Positions 1 through 8,710 of a stretch of 33,238 nt of DNA are shown one piece after another. Both the position numbers and the translations under genes were made by a program. Under the pieces are notes generated by a model. That model was given only the letters and a program-made list of their open reading frames with translations, had not been told where the DNA came from and searched no databases. Source of the stretch: Streptomyces sp. NRRL WC-3618 (GTDB taxonomy: Bacteria; Actinomycetota; Actinomycetes; Streptomycetales; Streptomycetaceae). The stretch covers positions 1 through 33,238 of the forward strand of contig NZ_LGDW01000487.1 in NCBI RefSeq assembly GCF_001280005.1, written 5' to 3'. The first letter of the stretch is position 1; every line of letters begins with the position of its first letter.

Positions 1-91
1 GGGGGGGGCCGCGCCCCCCACCCCGCCACGCGGCCCCGCCCGTCCCGCTCCCCTTCTCCTCCTCGGCCGCGCAGCGAGGTGCCGCACCCCC

Positions 92-1105
92 ATGAACAGA
101 CCCCCCGCTTCTTCCGGTTCCGCACGATCCCCCCGCGCCACGGCCGTCGCCGCCGGCGTGGTTGCCGTCTGCCTTCTCGCGGCCGGCTGTTCGGGCTCCG
201 ACGGGTCGGACTCCGCCATGGGCTCCGCCGCTGCCGGCACCGCCCGGCTCAAGGTCGCCCTGATCACCCATGGAGCCAAGGGCGACGACTTCTGGGAGCG
301 GGTGCAGATGGGCGCGCGGGCCGCCGCCGCCAAGGACAACATCGAACTGACGTACGCGAGTGACCCCGATGCCGCCGCCCAGGCCGATCTGGTGCGCGAC
401 GCGGTCAGGGACAAGGCCGACGGGATCGCCCTGACCCTCGCCAAGCCGGAGGCGATGAAGAGCGCGGTCTCGCGGGCGAAGGCGGCGGGGATACCCGTGG
501 TCGGTCTCAACTCGGGTATCAGGGCCTGGCGTTCCACGGGCGTGCTGGAGTTCTTCGGCCAGGACGAGAGCACCGCCGGCCGGGCGCTCGGCTACAAGCT
601 GGACGCGCTCAAGGTCAAGCACACCCTCTGTGTCATCCACGAGCAGGGGAACGTCGGGCTGGAGGCCCGCTGCGCCGGTGTCAAGAAGACGTTCGCCGGC
701 AGGACCGACAACCTGTACGTGAACGGAACCGACCTGGACGAGGTGACCGCGGTCATCACGGCCCGGCTGAAACAGGACCCGAGCATCGACGAAGTCGTCA
801 CGCTGGGCGCGCAGTTCGGGCTCTCGGCGGTGAAGTCGGTGGGCCAGTCGGGCAGCAGGGCGAAGATCGCCACCTTCGACCTCAACAACGACATCGTGAA
901 TGCCGTCAGGAACGGCGACGTGCAGTTCGCCGTCGACCAGCAGCCGTACCTCCAGGGCTATCTCGCCGTCGACTCGCTCTGGCTGTACAAGTCCAACGGC
1001 AACTTCAGCGGCGGCGGATCGAAGCCCGTACTCACCGGGCCGGCGTTCGTCACCAAACGGAACATCGACGACGTCGCCAGGTTCGCGGCCGACGGCACCC
1101 GCTGA
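92..1105 (+). CDS. Sugar-type ABC transporter substrate-binding lipoprotein
   Basis: This is a 337-residue extracytoplasmic solute-binding protein of the periplasmic-binding-protein type I (Peripla_BP_4, ribose/xylose-binding) family. Residues 1-33 are a lipoprotein signal peptide: a hydrophobic run (AAGVVAVCLLAAGC) ends in a lipobox with Cys33 as the lipidated residue, followed by a Ser/Gly/Asp linker. The mature part begins at about residue 52 with KVALITHGAKGDDFWERVQ, the usual first strand and helix of the fold. Later segments ADGIALTLAKPEAMKSAV and GIPVVGLNSG are also typical. No permease or ATPase gene follows, so its partners are either upstream of the window or encoded elsewhere. The ligand cannot be predicted; sugar or autoinducer-like molecules are family possibilities. 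The start is the only ATG near a weak GAGGTG Shine-Dalgarno sequence. The 91 bases before it begin with a G tract and hold no other gene. Confidence 0.88.
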   Translation: MNRPPASSGSARSPRATAVAAGVVAVCLLAAGCSGSDGSDSAMGSAAAGTARLKVALITHGAKGDDFWERVQMGARAAAAKDNIELTYASDPDAAAQADLVRDAVRDKADGIALTLAKPEAMKSAVSRAKAAGIPVVGLNSGIRAWRSTGVLEFFGQDESTAGRALGYKLDALKVKHTLCVIHEQGNVGLEARCAGVKKTFAGRTDNLYVNGTDLDEVTAVITARLKQDPSIDEVVTLGAQFGLSAVKSVGQSGSRAKIATFDLNNDIVNAVRNGDVQFAVDQQPYLQGYLAVDSLWLYKSNGNFSGGGSKPVLTGPAFVTKRNIDDVARFAADGTR

Positions 1106-1377
1106 CGTCACCCGGTCCGCGCCTGCCGGTCCCCTCCGGCCCCCTCCGCGGTCATTCCGTATCCCCTTCCGCCCCGCACCCGAATCCTCTCGCGCGGCAA
1201 CCGTCGTACAACGGCTGCACCAAGCTTTGGGGGCTCATGGCGCGTACGTTCGCTTGTACGGATAGCATCCTGCGGACCCTGACCTGTTCCGCCATCAGTT
1301 CCGTTTCCCCCCGTCAGTCGCCGTCCCCCACCTGCCATGTCCCCCTTCCACCCACCGCTGATCGCCCTAGGACGACG

Positions 1378-3813
1378 ATGCCTAAACGCAAAGGTGCCCG
1401 GCGCCGGCTCGGCTCCATACGGCTCTCGCTGATCCTGCTCGCGCTGGTTCCCACCGTCACCCTCGCCGCGATGTGGGGTGTGACGACGGTTCAGATGTTC
1501 TCGGAGGGCCTGCGGCTGCGGAACCAGACGCAACTCAGCAGGGCGACCGGTGCCATGGGCACGGACGCCACGCTCGCGCTGCAGAAGGAGCGCAGTCTGT
1601 CGGCCGAGTGGCTGGCCTCGCCCAGGGGTGATCGCACCGCCCTCGACGGGCAGCGCAAGGCGACGGACGCGGCGGTCGCGAAACTGGTCGGCCAGACCAG
1701 GGCCATCCAGGAGGCCCCCGACCGTATCGGGGACCGGATGTACTCGGTCATCGCGGCGACGGGCAGCCTGGAGTACTACCGCGGGCAGGTCGACCATCTC
1801 ACCGACATCTCCGCCCACCAGGTGCTGGACCAGTACTCGTCGATCATCGACAACCAGATCCACTCCTTCCAGGAGCTCTCCCAGGTCGACGACGGCGACC
1901 TCACCTCACAGGCCGGCCCCCTCGTGTCGCTGGAGCAGGCGGCCGAACTGGTCGCCCAGGAGGACGCCCAGCTCATGGTGGCCTGGCCGTCGGGGCATTT
2001 CGACCAGCCGGAGTGGGAGGACTACGTCCGGCTGGTCAGTGCCCGGCGCTGGGTCGTCGAGGACCAGCTGATCCAGTCCCTGAGCGGCTCGGCGAAGGCC
2101 CGCACCGAGGCGATCCTGCGGAGCCCCGCCTGGCACACCCTGACCGCCATCGAGGACCAGGTGCTCGCGTCGGGCACACCCGGCGGCGGTGCCGAACAGA
2201 AGATCACCCTGCCCCGCCGGCAACAGCAGTGGTCCACGGCGTTGACCGCGGTGAGCGTCCAGTACGGCTCGCTCATCCAGGACGAGACCCACGGGCTGCT
2301 CGACCGCAGCGCCGACGAGGCACGGTCGCTGCTGCTCAAGGCTGCCGCGCTGAGCGCCGGAGGACTCGGCGGGCTGCTGCTGTGCATCGCCCTGTCCTGG
2401 CGCATCACCCGGTCCCTGTCCCGCCGGCTGCGCGGGCTGCGCGTGGCCACCCTGAGTCTCGCCGAGGAGCGGCTGCCGGACGTGGTGGCCCGGCTCAACC
2501 GGGGCGAGACCGTCGACGTCGAGTCGGCCACCCCGCCGCTGGACTACGGCCACGACGAACTCGGCCAGGTGGCCCAGGCGTTCAACGCCGCGCAACGCAC
2601 CGCAGTACACACCGCGGTCGAACTCGCCGACACCCGGCGTGGCTTCCAGAAGATCATCCTGGGCATCGCGCGGCAGAGCCAGAACCTGATCAACCTCCAG
2701 CTCACCAAGCTGGACGCGCTGGAACGCGCCCATCAGGACCCGGAGATCCTCAAGGGCCTGTACGAACTCGACTCCACGGCCAGCCAGTTGCGCCGTTACG
2801 AGGAGAACCTCGTCATCATCAGCGGTGAACGGCCCGGCCGCAGCTGGGCCGAGCCGGTCGCGCTCATCGACATCCTGCGCAGCGCCGTCGGGGAGGTCGC
2901 CGAGTACCAGCGGGTCGAGGTGCAGACCGAGGAGGACGTGTACCTCGCGCCGCCGGCGGTGGCCGACGTCATCCATCTGCTGGCCGAGCTGATCGACAAC
3001 GCGACGGCCTACTCGCCCGCGCCCAGCCCGGTGGGGGTACGGACCGCGTTGGTCGCCAAGGGGCTGGCCATCGAGATCGAGGACCGCGGTCTCGGCATGT
3101 CCGAGGAGGACTACGCGTCCTTCAACGAAAACCTCGCCCAGTCCCCGAAGTTCGACGTGGTGGCGCTCGCCGACGACCTGCGCCTCGGCATGTTCGTGAT
3201 CGCGCGCCTCGCCGTCCGGCACGGCATCCAGGTCACGCTGCGGTCCTCGCCGTACGGCGGTACGACGGCGATCGTGCTGATCCCGCACGAGGTCGTCGTA
3301 CGCGAACTCGCCGCGCCCGACACGGACTCGGCCATGGAGGAAGCGACCGCGCAGGCGCCCGGCCAGGTCGCGGCGGAGCGCGCGCCGCACGAGCGCACCC
3401 GGGAGCCGCAGCCCGCCCCGGCCCGCGTCCGGACCCCCGACGCCGCTTTCGCGCCCCGGCCGGCCGCCCTCGTCGGGGCGGGCCGCAGCGGTGAGCGGAA
3501 GGCCGAACAGGGCGGCGCCGCGCGGAAGGGCGGGCTCACCCCGCTGCCGCGCCGGGTGCCGCAGACCAGTCTGGCCGCCGAACTGCTGGAGGACGTCGAA
3601 CCCGACAGCCTGGCGGAGGACGCGCTCGACGAGTTCTCGGCGGAGCGCGCGGCCTCCTCGCTCGCCGGTTTCCAGCGCGGAACCCTCCAGGCCCGTGACG
3701 ACGACGCCGAAGAGCAGTACCACCATGGGGAGGACATCGCGCCTCAGGAACCCGACGCACAACTCCCTGACGCAGGCACTCCGGTCACCTCGACTCCGCC
3801 CGCAGACCGCTGA
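1378..3813 (+). CDS. cvnA: Conservon sensor-histidine-kinase-like protein CvnA
   Basis: This 811-residue membrane sensor is the first gene of a conservon. TM1 is near residues 15-37, followed by an extracytoplasmic nitrate/nitrite-sensing (NIT)-like all-helical domain to about residue 320. TM2 (AAALSAGGLGGLLLCIALSW) and a HAMP linker come next. The helical segment TRRGFQKIILGIARQSQNL precedes an ATPase domain with N box Asn541 (AELIDNAT) and G1 box Asp569 (EDRGLGM). The C-terminal ~200 residues are Pro/Ala/Glu-rich and probably disordered. Related proteins usually read LDH before the RRxxENL motif; here it reads LDS (Ser466), so phosphotransfer may be absent. Start ATG 1378 is preferred over in-frame codons back to 1237 because the basic N-terminus and TM1 follow directly and a weak AGGA lies just upstream. 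The 272-base gap before it holds a CGTAC-N8-GTACG inverted repeat (1243-1260), possibly promoter-associated. Confidence 0.92.
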   Translation: MPKRKGARRRLGSIRLSLILLALVPTVTLAAMWGVTTVQMFSEGLRLRNQTQLSRATGAMGTDATLALQKERSLSAEWLASPRGDRTALDGQRKATDAAVAKLVGQTRAIQEAPDRIGDRMYSVIAATGSLEYYRGQVDHLTDISAHQVLDQYSSIIDNQIHSFQELSQVDDGDLTSQAGPLVSLEQAAELVAQEDAQLMVAWPSGHFDQPEWEDYVRLVSARRWVVEDQLIQSLSGSAKARTEAILRSPAWHTLTAIEDQVLASGTPGGGAEQKITLPRRQQQWSTALTAVSVQYGSLIQDETHGLLDRSADEARSLLLKAAALSAGGLGGLLLCIALSWRITRSLSRRLRGLRVATLSLAEERLPDVVARLNRGETVDVESATPPLDYGHDELGQVAQAFNAAQRTAVHTAVELADTRRGFQKIILGIARQSQNLINLQLTKLDALERAHQDPEILKGLYELDSTASQLRRYEENLVIISGERPGRSWAEPVALIDILRSAVGEVAEYQRVEVQTEEDVYLAPPAVADVIHLLAELIDNATAYSPAPSPVGVRTALVAKGLAIEIEDRGLGMSEEDYASFNENLAQSPKFDVVALADDLRLGMFVIARLAVRHGIQVTLRSSPYGGTTAIVLIPHEVVVRELAAPDTDSAMEEATAQAPGQVAAERAPHERTREPQPAPARVRTPDAAFAPRPAALVGAGRSGERKAEQGGAARKGGLTPLPRRVPQTSLAAELLEDVEPDSLAEDALDEFSAERAASSLAGFQRGTLQARDDDAEEQYHHGEDIAPQEPDAQLPDAGTPVTSTPPADR

Positions 3814-3827
3814 TGAAGGACAGAGAA

Positions 3828-4253
3828 ATGACACGCCCCACCCCCGCCACGCACACCGAGCTCGACCAGTTGCTCACCGGACTCGTGGACCGGGTAGCCG
3901 AGGTCAACCACGCCGTCGTGCTTTCCGAGGACGGACTGGTCGTCAGCCGGTCCACGGCGTTCCTGCGCGACGACGCCGAGCGGCTCGCGGCGACCGCGTC
4001 CGGGCTGATGAGCCTCAGCAAGGGCGTCAGCATGGACTTCCGGGGCGGCCCGGTGCGCCAGGCGCTGATCGAGATGCGCAACGGCTACCTGATCCTCACC
4101 GCCGCCGGCCCGGGCGCCCATCTCGCGGTCCTGACCAGCCAGGGCGCGGACGTCGGCGTGGTGGCGTACCAGATGAACATGCTGGTGAAGAAGATCGGTG
4201 AGCACCTCAGCGCGGCCCCGCGTGCCGGGGTCGCCGGCGCGGCCGGCGAGTGA
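3828..4253 (+). CDS. cvnB: Conservon roadblock/LC7 protein CvnB
   Basis: This 141-residue protein has the roadblock/LC7 (MglB-like) fold that normally acts on the partner small GTPase. Typical elements are ELDQLLTGLVDRVAEVNHAV, VVLSEDGLVVS, a central helix with DDAERLAATASGLMSLSKG, and the strands YLILTAAGPGAHLAVL and GVVAYQMNMLVKKIG. There is no signal or membrane segment, so it is cytosolic. Two starts are possible. ATG 3813 overlaps the cvnA stop; ATG 3828 has AAGGA seven bases upstream and gives the usual short N-terminus, so I prefer 3828. It is second in the four-gene cvn operon and sits 14 bases after cvnA. In known conservons the B protein links the sensor to the GTPase. Confidence 0.93.
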   Translation: MTRPTPATHTELDQLLTGLVDRVAEVNHAVVLSEDGLVVSRSTAFLRDDAERLAATASGLMSLSKGVSMDFRGGPVRQALIEMRNGYLILTAAGPGAHLAVLTSQGADVGVVAYQMNMLVKKIGEHLSAAPRAGVAGAAGE

Positions 4254-4254
4254 A

Positions 4255-4611
4255 GTGAGCGGAAGCGACGCGGCCGGCCGTCTCGTACGGCCGTTCACGC
4301 TCACCGGGGGGCGCACCCGGCCCAGCCGCGCCGACTTCACACTGATCACCTCGGTGACGGCCGTGGATCCGCAGCCCGACGGGGCCGTGCGGCCGCAGCC
4401 CGAGCATGCCCGGATCCTGCGGCTGTGCGCACGGCCCGTGGTCGTCGCGGAGCTCGCCGCCCACCTCGACCTCCCGGTGAGCGTGGTCGTCATCATGCTG
4501 TGCGACCTGCTGGAGGCCGGCCGGATCACAGCCCGGTCCCCGCGCCACATCTCGCGCACCAGGGACATGGACCTGCTCCAGAAAGTGAGGGACGGCCTTG
4601 GCCGGCTCTGA
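4255..4611 (+). CDS. cvnC: Conservon DUF742 protein CvnC
   Basis: This 118-residue DUF742 protein is the third conservon component. It starts at GTG 4255, one base after the cvnB stop, so translation is probably coupled. The N-terminus GRLVRPFTLTGGRTRPS is the family signature. The C-terminal half forms a winged-helix-like unit: HARILRLCARPVVVAELAAH, then LDLPVSVVVIMLCDLLEAG, then the wing GRITARSP. DUF742 proteins are always found with CvnB and CvnD and are thought to bridge the complex; their biochemistry is little known. Longer in-frame starts back to 4198 run into cvnB and are unlikely. Confidence 0.92.
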   Translation: MSGSDAAGRLVRPFTLTGGRTRPSRADFTLITSVTAVDPQPDGAVRPQPEHARILRLCARPVVVAELAAHLDLPVSVVVIMLCDLLEAGRITARSPRHISRTRDMDLLQKVRDGLGRL

Positions 4612-5197
4612 CCCGACCGTGAACGGGACCCCGGCGCCCGACTCGGTCAAGATCCTCATAGCCGGCGGCTTCGGCGTGGGCAAGACGACGATGGTCGGCG
4701 CGGTCAGCGAGATCGTGCCCCTGCGCACCGAGGAACCCCTCACCGCGGCCGGCCTCGGCATCGACGACCTCGACGGCATCGAGGAGAAGAAGTCCACCAC
4801 GGTGGCCCTCGACTTCGGCCGTATCACCCTCAGCCGGGAACTGGTCCTGTACCTCTTCGGTACGCCGGGACAGCAGCGGTTCTGGTTCATGTGGAACGAC
4901 CTGTCGATCGGCGCGCTGGGGGCCGTGGTCCTCATCGACGTACGCCGGCCTGAGTCGAGCTTCGCGGCGATCGACTTCTTCGAGCGGCGGGACATCCCGT
5001 TCGTCGTCGGGGTGAACGGCTTCCACGGGGAGCATCCGTACGAGCCGGAGGAGATCCGGGAGTCGCTGGCACTGCCGGCGCACACGCCGGTGCTGCTGTG
5101 CGACGCGCGGGACCGGGAGTCGTGCCGGGACGTACTGATCGCGCTGATCGACCAGTTGATAGCCGCGGCGGCTTCGGGCGGGACGGGCGTCCGCTGA
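4598..5197 (+). CDS. cvnD: Conservon Ras-like GTPase CvnD
   Basis: This 199-residue small GTPase of the MglA/CvnD type has a P-loop GGFGVGKTT at residues 23-31. The switch II region reads FGTPGQQRFWFMWND, where the TPGQ motif (residues 89-92) replaces the DxxG of Ras. A guanine-specificity loop lies near GVNGFHG, where Asn-Gly replaces the usual NKxD; this is common in the family. The start is TTG 4598, inside the end of cvnC (14-base overlap), with GTGAGGG six bases upstream; GTG 4619 is a weaker alternative. The protein is cytosolic and presumably cycles under control of CvnB and CvnA. No P450 or other effector gene, as seen next to some conservons, follows here. Confidence 0.93.
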   Translation: MAGSDPTVNGTPAPDSVKILIAGGFGVGKTTMVGAVSEIVPLRTEEPLTAAGLGIDDLDGIEEKKSTTVALDFGRITLSRELVLYLFGTPGQQRFWFMWNDLSIGALGAVVLIDVRRPESSFAAIDFFERRDIPFVVGVNGFHGEHPYEPEEIRESLALPAHTPVLLCDARDRESCRDVLIALIDQLIAAAASGGTGVR

Positions 5198-5242
5198 TCG
5201 CCGCCGCGAACCTCAGCGGCCCGGATCCCCCCTCACCTCACT

Positions 5243-5431
5243 TCACAGGCAGTACCGGACCAGCCACTCGTCCGCGTTGTACGTGTCCTTCGCCGGATCC
5301 GGCACCGAGGCAGGCTGCGCCCCCACCATGTCCTCGAGGCGGATCCGCTCCGGCAGCTGCCCGAAGCGGGCCTGGCGAACCGCCTCGGCGGTCTCCGGAG
5401 CCTCTGTTTCGATCTTCGCCTGGTACGTCAT
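5243..5431 (-). CDS. Small conserved hypothetical protein (62 residues)
   Basis: No function is recognised. This is a hydrophilic 62-residue protein without signal or membrane segment. Its middle reads RFGQLPERIRLEDMVGAQ, a phrase I recall from other small Streptomyces proteins (memory, not checked). It ends in NADEWLVRYCL with a single Cys next to the C-terminus. A GGGGATCGGG ribosome-binding region lies just before ATG 5431. It is 54 bases downstream of the M20 peptidase gene on the same strand, so the two are probably co-transcribed. A 69-residue frame overlapping the same bases (5238-5447) has an Arg/Gly-biased composition and is rejected. Confidence 0.65.
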   Translation of the reverse strand: MTYQAKIETEAPETAEAVRQARFGQLPERIRLEDMVGAQPASVPDPAKDTYNADEWLVRYCL

Positions 5432-5485
5432 CCCGATCCCCGTTCACTTGGAGCCGACGGTACGTCCAGCGTACGGGGCGTCCGT

Positions 5486-6640
5486 CTATTCCGCGTGGGC
5501 CATCAGCAGCCCCGCGAGGAGCGCGGTACGGGCGGGGACGTGATCCAGCAGCACATGTTCGCCGCGTGCGTGCGCACCTCCGCCCACGGGACCGAGGCCG
5601 TCGAGGACCGGACGTCGCAGCGCGGAGACGAAGTTGCCGTCGCTCGCCCCGCCCACGCCGGTCTCACGGATCGTCAACCCGAGCTCGGCCGCCACCGACT
5701 GCGCCTGTTTGAACAGGAGTTGGGAGGCCGGCGTCGGCACCATCGCCGGCCGGTTCCAGCCCCCGGAGACCGACACCCGTACCCGTGGGTCGGAGGCCGT
5801 GAGGGCGGCCAGTGCGGTGTCGACGCGGGCCGCCTCGGCGGGGTCGGCGATGCGTACGTCGACACCGCAGCGGGCGTCTCCCGCGATGACGTTGCGTCCC
5901 GTACCGCCGCTGATCACACCGACGTTGACCGTCGTGCCGAGTTCGGGTGAGCCCAACTGCGCCACCTGGGTGACCAGTTCGGCCAGGGCGTGCACCGCGC
6001 TGGCGCCGCCGTACGGATCGAGGCCCGCGTGTGCCTCCACCCCTTCCACGGCCACCTCGAAGAGGCCGACGCCCTTGCGGGCCGTTTTCAGGTCCCCGTC
6101 GGGACCCGCCGCCGGCTCGCACACCAGCGTGGCCGCCGCGTGCTCGCTGAGCCGCTCGATGTGCGGCCGGGAGAACGGGCTGCCGATCTCCTCGTCGCCG
6201 TTGAGGAGCAGGCGTACCGTCGGGCGCGGCAGATTCCGTTCGCGCATCAGGCGCAGCGCCCAGACCGCCTGCACCAGGCCGCACTTCATGTCGAAGGCGC
6301 CCGGCGCGCTCACCCGGCCGTCGTCCGTCACGGTGAACGGCCACTCGGCGAGGGTGCCGACCGGCCACACGGTGTCGTAGTGGGCCAGAAGCAGCACCGT
6401 CGCCTCGGACGTGCCCCGGTAGAGGAGCTCCAGGACGTCGCCGTGTTCACCGCCGTCGTGGCGCACGGTGTCGTCCGGCGGGCCGAGTCGCCGGTGCGCC
6501 CAGTCCTCGATGGCGGCGAGACCGGCGGACAGCAGTTCCTTGTCGTCGCTGGGGGTCTCGTACTCGACCAGCGCCCGCAGGTCGTCGGTCATCTCGGGCA
6601 GGGCGGTGCGGGCCAGGGACATGATGTCGTGCAGCGACAC
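5486..6640 (-). CDS. M20 family zinc metallopeptidase (carboxypeptidase G2-like)
   Basis: This 384-residue M20 peptidase hydrolyses a peptide or N-acyl-amino-acid bond with two zinc ions. Metal-site motifs are present in order: HYDTV (His87, Asp89), APGAFDMKCG (Asp117, bridging), NGDEEIG (catalytic base Glu150 and ligand Glu151), VCEPA (Glu175), and GGGAHARGEH near the C-terminus. The lid domain lies between, around VGLFEVAVEGVEAHAG. The best match among known groups is carboxypeptidase G2/glutamate carboxypeptidase; the substrate is unknown. No signal peptide is seen, so it is probably cytosolic. GTG 6640 is chosen because GAGGAG lies seven bases upstream and the N-terminus matches the family. 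An ATG 45 bases further up would only add an unlikely leader. The small 62-residue gene follows in the same direction. Confidence 0.9.
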   Translation of the reverse strand: MSLHDIMSLARTALPEMTDDLRALVEYETPSDDKELLSAGLAAIEDWAHRRLGPPDDTVRHDGGEHGDVLELLYRGTSEATVLLLAHYDTVWPVGTLAEWPFTVTDDGRVSAPGAFDMKCGLVQAVWALRLMRERNLPRPTVRLLLNGDEEIGSPFSRPHIERLSEHAAATLVCEPAAGPDGDLKTARKGVGLFEVAVEGVEAHAGLDPYGGASAVHALAELVTQVAQLGSPELGTTVNVGVISGGTGRNVIAGDARCGVDVRIADPAEAARVDTALAALTASDPRVRVSVSGGWNRPAMVPTPASQLLFKQAQSVAAELGLTIRETGVGGASDGNFVSALRRPVLDGLGPVGGGAHARGEHVLLDHVPARTALLAGLLMAHAE

Positions 6641-6723
6641 GGGCAGCTCCTCGGACGACGTGGCAAACCCGGTAGCTACCCACAAACCCGGGGAACCATG
6701 GCCGCGGCCGCCGGTGAACGGCG

Positions 6724-6756
6724 CTGGGGCCCTGCCGTCTCACGGCAGGACCCCAG
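6724..6756 (-). terminator. Hairpin terminator of the murC-msrB unit
   Basis: A 15-base inverted repeat with one mismatch (left arm 6724-6738 CTGGGGCCCTGCCGT, right arm 6742-6756) closes on a three-base loop. It lies 21 bases beyond the msrB stop and before the M20 gene on the same strand. There is no clear U-run, which is common for Streptomyces terminators. Confidence 0.7.
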
Positions 6757-6777
6757 CCCCATGTCGCGTCCCGGTGC

Positions 6778-7185
6778 TCAGCCCTCGTCGGCCGTCAGCC
6801 GCAACGAGATGCTGTTGATGCAGTACCGCTGGTCGGTCGGGGTCGGATAACCCTCACCCTCGAACACGTGCCCGAGGTGCGACCCGCACCGCGCACACCG
6901 CACCTCGGTCCGCACCATGCCGTGGGTCCGGTCCGACAGCAGTTCCACCGCGTCGGTGTCCTTCGGGTCGAAGAAGCTCGGCCAGCCGCAGTGCGACTCG
7001 AACTTCGTGTCCGAGGTGAACAGTTCGGCACCACAGGCCCGGCAGGAGTAGACGCCCTTCGCCTTGGTGTCCGTGTACTCACCCACGAAGGCGGGTTCCG
7101 TGCCGGCCTGACGCAGGACCGCGTACTCGGCCGGCGTCAGCTCCGCACGCCACTGCTCGTCCGGCTTTTCGACGTCGTACGACAT
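6778..7185 (-). CDS. msrB: Peptide-methionine (R)-S-oxide reductase MsrB
   Basis: This 135-residue enzyme repairs the R-epimer of methionine sulfoxide in oxidised proteins, using thioredoxin. Structural zinc is held by two CxxC pairs, Cys48/Cys51 (SCRACG) and Cys97/Cys100 (RCARCG). The catalytic Cys122 lies in RYCINS, and the conserved HCGWPSF motif carries Cys66, a candidate resolving cysteine. Length and motif order are those of a complete MsrB. It is the second gene after murC, with a gap of 44 bases, and is followed by a hairpin terminator. The protein is cytosolic. Confidence 0.97.
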   Translation of the reverse strand: MSYDVEKPDEQWRAELTPAEYAVLRQAGTEPAFVGEYTDTKAKGVYSCRACGAELFTSDTKFESHCGWPSFFDPKDTDAVELLSDRTHGMVRTEVRCARCGSHLGHVFEGEGYPTPTDQRYCINSISLRLTADEG

Positions 7186-7229
7186 GAAGCTCAGCCCCTT
7201 ACTGCGAAGTCACTGCGGAACCGCGAATG

Positions 7230-8618
7230 TCACCGCGCCAGGCGGTCCAGGATCCGCGGGCCCAGGTCCGTCACATCACCCGCGCCCATGGTGAGAACGA
7301 GATCACCGGGCTTCGCCATTCCCGCGACGGTTTCGGGCACCTCCGCCTTGTCGGACAGGGCCGTCACGTCGGCGCCCGCGGCCCGCGCCGCGTCGATGAT
7401 CAGCGTGCTCGTCACGCCGGGGATCGGGTCCTCACGGGCCGGGTAGATGTCGAGGACCACCGATGCGTCCGCCAGCGCCAGGGACTGCCCCATTTCCTTG
7501 CCCAGCTCCTGGGTACGGGAGAAGAGGTGCGGCTGGAAGACGACCAGGATGCGCGCCTCGCCGACCGCCGCCCGCATCGCCTCCAGGTCCGCCGTCATCT
7601 CGGTCGGATGGTGGGCGTAGGAGTCGATGACCTGGACGCCCGCCGCCTCGCCCTTCAGCTGGAGCCGCCGCTTCACACCCGTGTACGAGGCCAGGGCTGG
7701 GGCCAGCTCACCCGCCGGCACGCCCAGCGCGACGCCCGCCGCCAGCGCGGCCACCGCGTTGTGCGCGTAGTGCCGGCCGGGAACCGACACCGTGAAGGTG
7801 AGCGGAGCCCCGTCCAGCTCGACGGTCACCTCACTCTTCAGCCCCTGCGGTACGACGGACAGCACCCGCACGTCCGCGTCCGCCGACTCCCCGTACGTCA
7901 CCACCCGCACGGAGTCCGGCAGGCGCCGCGTGAGCTCGCGGGCGCCCTCGTGGTCGGCGGAGATCACCAGGGTCCCGCCGGGGACGATCCGGCCCGCGAA
8001 CGTCTCGAAGGACTCGTAGATCTCGTCCATGGAGGCGTAGTTGGCGTGGTGGTCGAGTTCGACGTTGAGGATGATCGCGACCTCGGGCGCGTACTTGTGG
8101 AAGCTGCGGTCCGATTCGTCCGCCTCGGCCACGAAGATGTCGCCGTCGCCGTGCAGGGCGTTCGAGCCGGGGGCGTCGAGGTCGCCGCCGATCGCGTACG
8201 AGGGGTTCAGTCCCAGCTCGCCCAGCGACACCGCCAGCATCGACGTCGTGGTCGTCTTGCCATGGGTGCCGGCGACCGCGATCGGCCGCAGGCCGTCCAT
8301 CAGCCGGGCGAGCGCGTCCGAACGGTGGACCACGGGAATGCCCAGCTCCGCCGCCCGCGCCAGCTCCGGGTTGTCCGCGCGGATCGCGGAGGAGACGACG
8401 ACACAGGTGGCGTCGTCGGCCAGATGCCCGGCCGCGTGCCCGATGTGCACGGTCGCGCCGAGCGCGCGAAGCGCCGCGGCGGTCTCGGACTCCTTGGCGT
8501 CACTGCCGGCCACGACGGCGCCACGCTGCGCGAGGATCTTCGCGATCCCCGACATTCCGGCGCCGCCGATGCCGATGAAGTGCGGTCGGTCCATGGCGGA
8601 AGGAAGGCCGGGTGCCAT
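7230..8618 (-). CDS. murC: UDP-N-acetylmuramate--L-alanine ligase MurC
   Basis: This 462-residue ATP-dependent ligase adds L-alanine to UDP-MurNAc, the first step of the peptidoglycan stem peptide. The N-terminal Rossmann motif FIGIGGAGMSGIAKIL (residues 14-29) binds the UDP substrate. The P-loop AVAGTHGKTTTTSM (about 114-127) binds ATP. Other Mur-ligase signatures are VEADESDRSF, NVELDHHANY and DSYAHHPTE. Start ATG 8618 has GGGGAGA eight bases upstream; an internal ATG eight codons on is possible. The gene stands away from the division/cell-wall cluster, which I recall as usual in Streptomyces. It is co-directional with msrB. Confidence 0.97.
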   Translation of the reverse strand: MAPGLPSAMDRPHFIGIGGAGMSGIAKILAQRGAVVAGSDAKESETAAALRALGATVHIGHAAGHLADDATCVVVSSAIRADNPELARAAELGIPVVHRSDALARLMDGLRPIAVAGTHGKTTTTSMLAVSLGELGLNPSYAIGGDLDAPGSNALHGDGDIFVAEADESDRSFHKYAPEVAIILNVELDHHANYASMDEIYESFETFAGRIVPGGTLVISADHEGARELTRRLPDSVRVVTYGESADADVRVLSVVPQGLKSEVTVELDGAPLTFTVSVPGRHYAHNAVAALAAGVALGVPAGELAPALASYTGVKRRLQLKGEAAGVQVIDSYAHHPTEMTADLEAMRAAVGEARILVVFQPHLFSRTQELGKEMGQSLALADASVVLDIYPAREDPIPGVTSTLIIDAARAAGADVTALSDKAEVPETVAGMAKPGDLVLTMGAGDVTDLGPRILDRLAR

Positions 8619-8710
8619 GTGCGTTTCTCCCCAGATGCGGTACGAAGCTGAACCCCCAGCCTATTGGCCACGACTGGCAGCACTTAACGAGGGACGCGGC
8701 GGACACCCAC

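Noticed and set aside
1906..3834. 642-codon minus-strand open frame opposite cvnA
   Set aside because: Shadow frame of high-GC coding sequence; Arg/Gly/Val-biased and no domain, while the plus strand encodes a complete CvnA.
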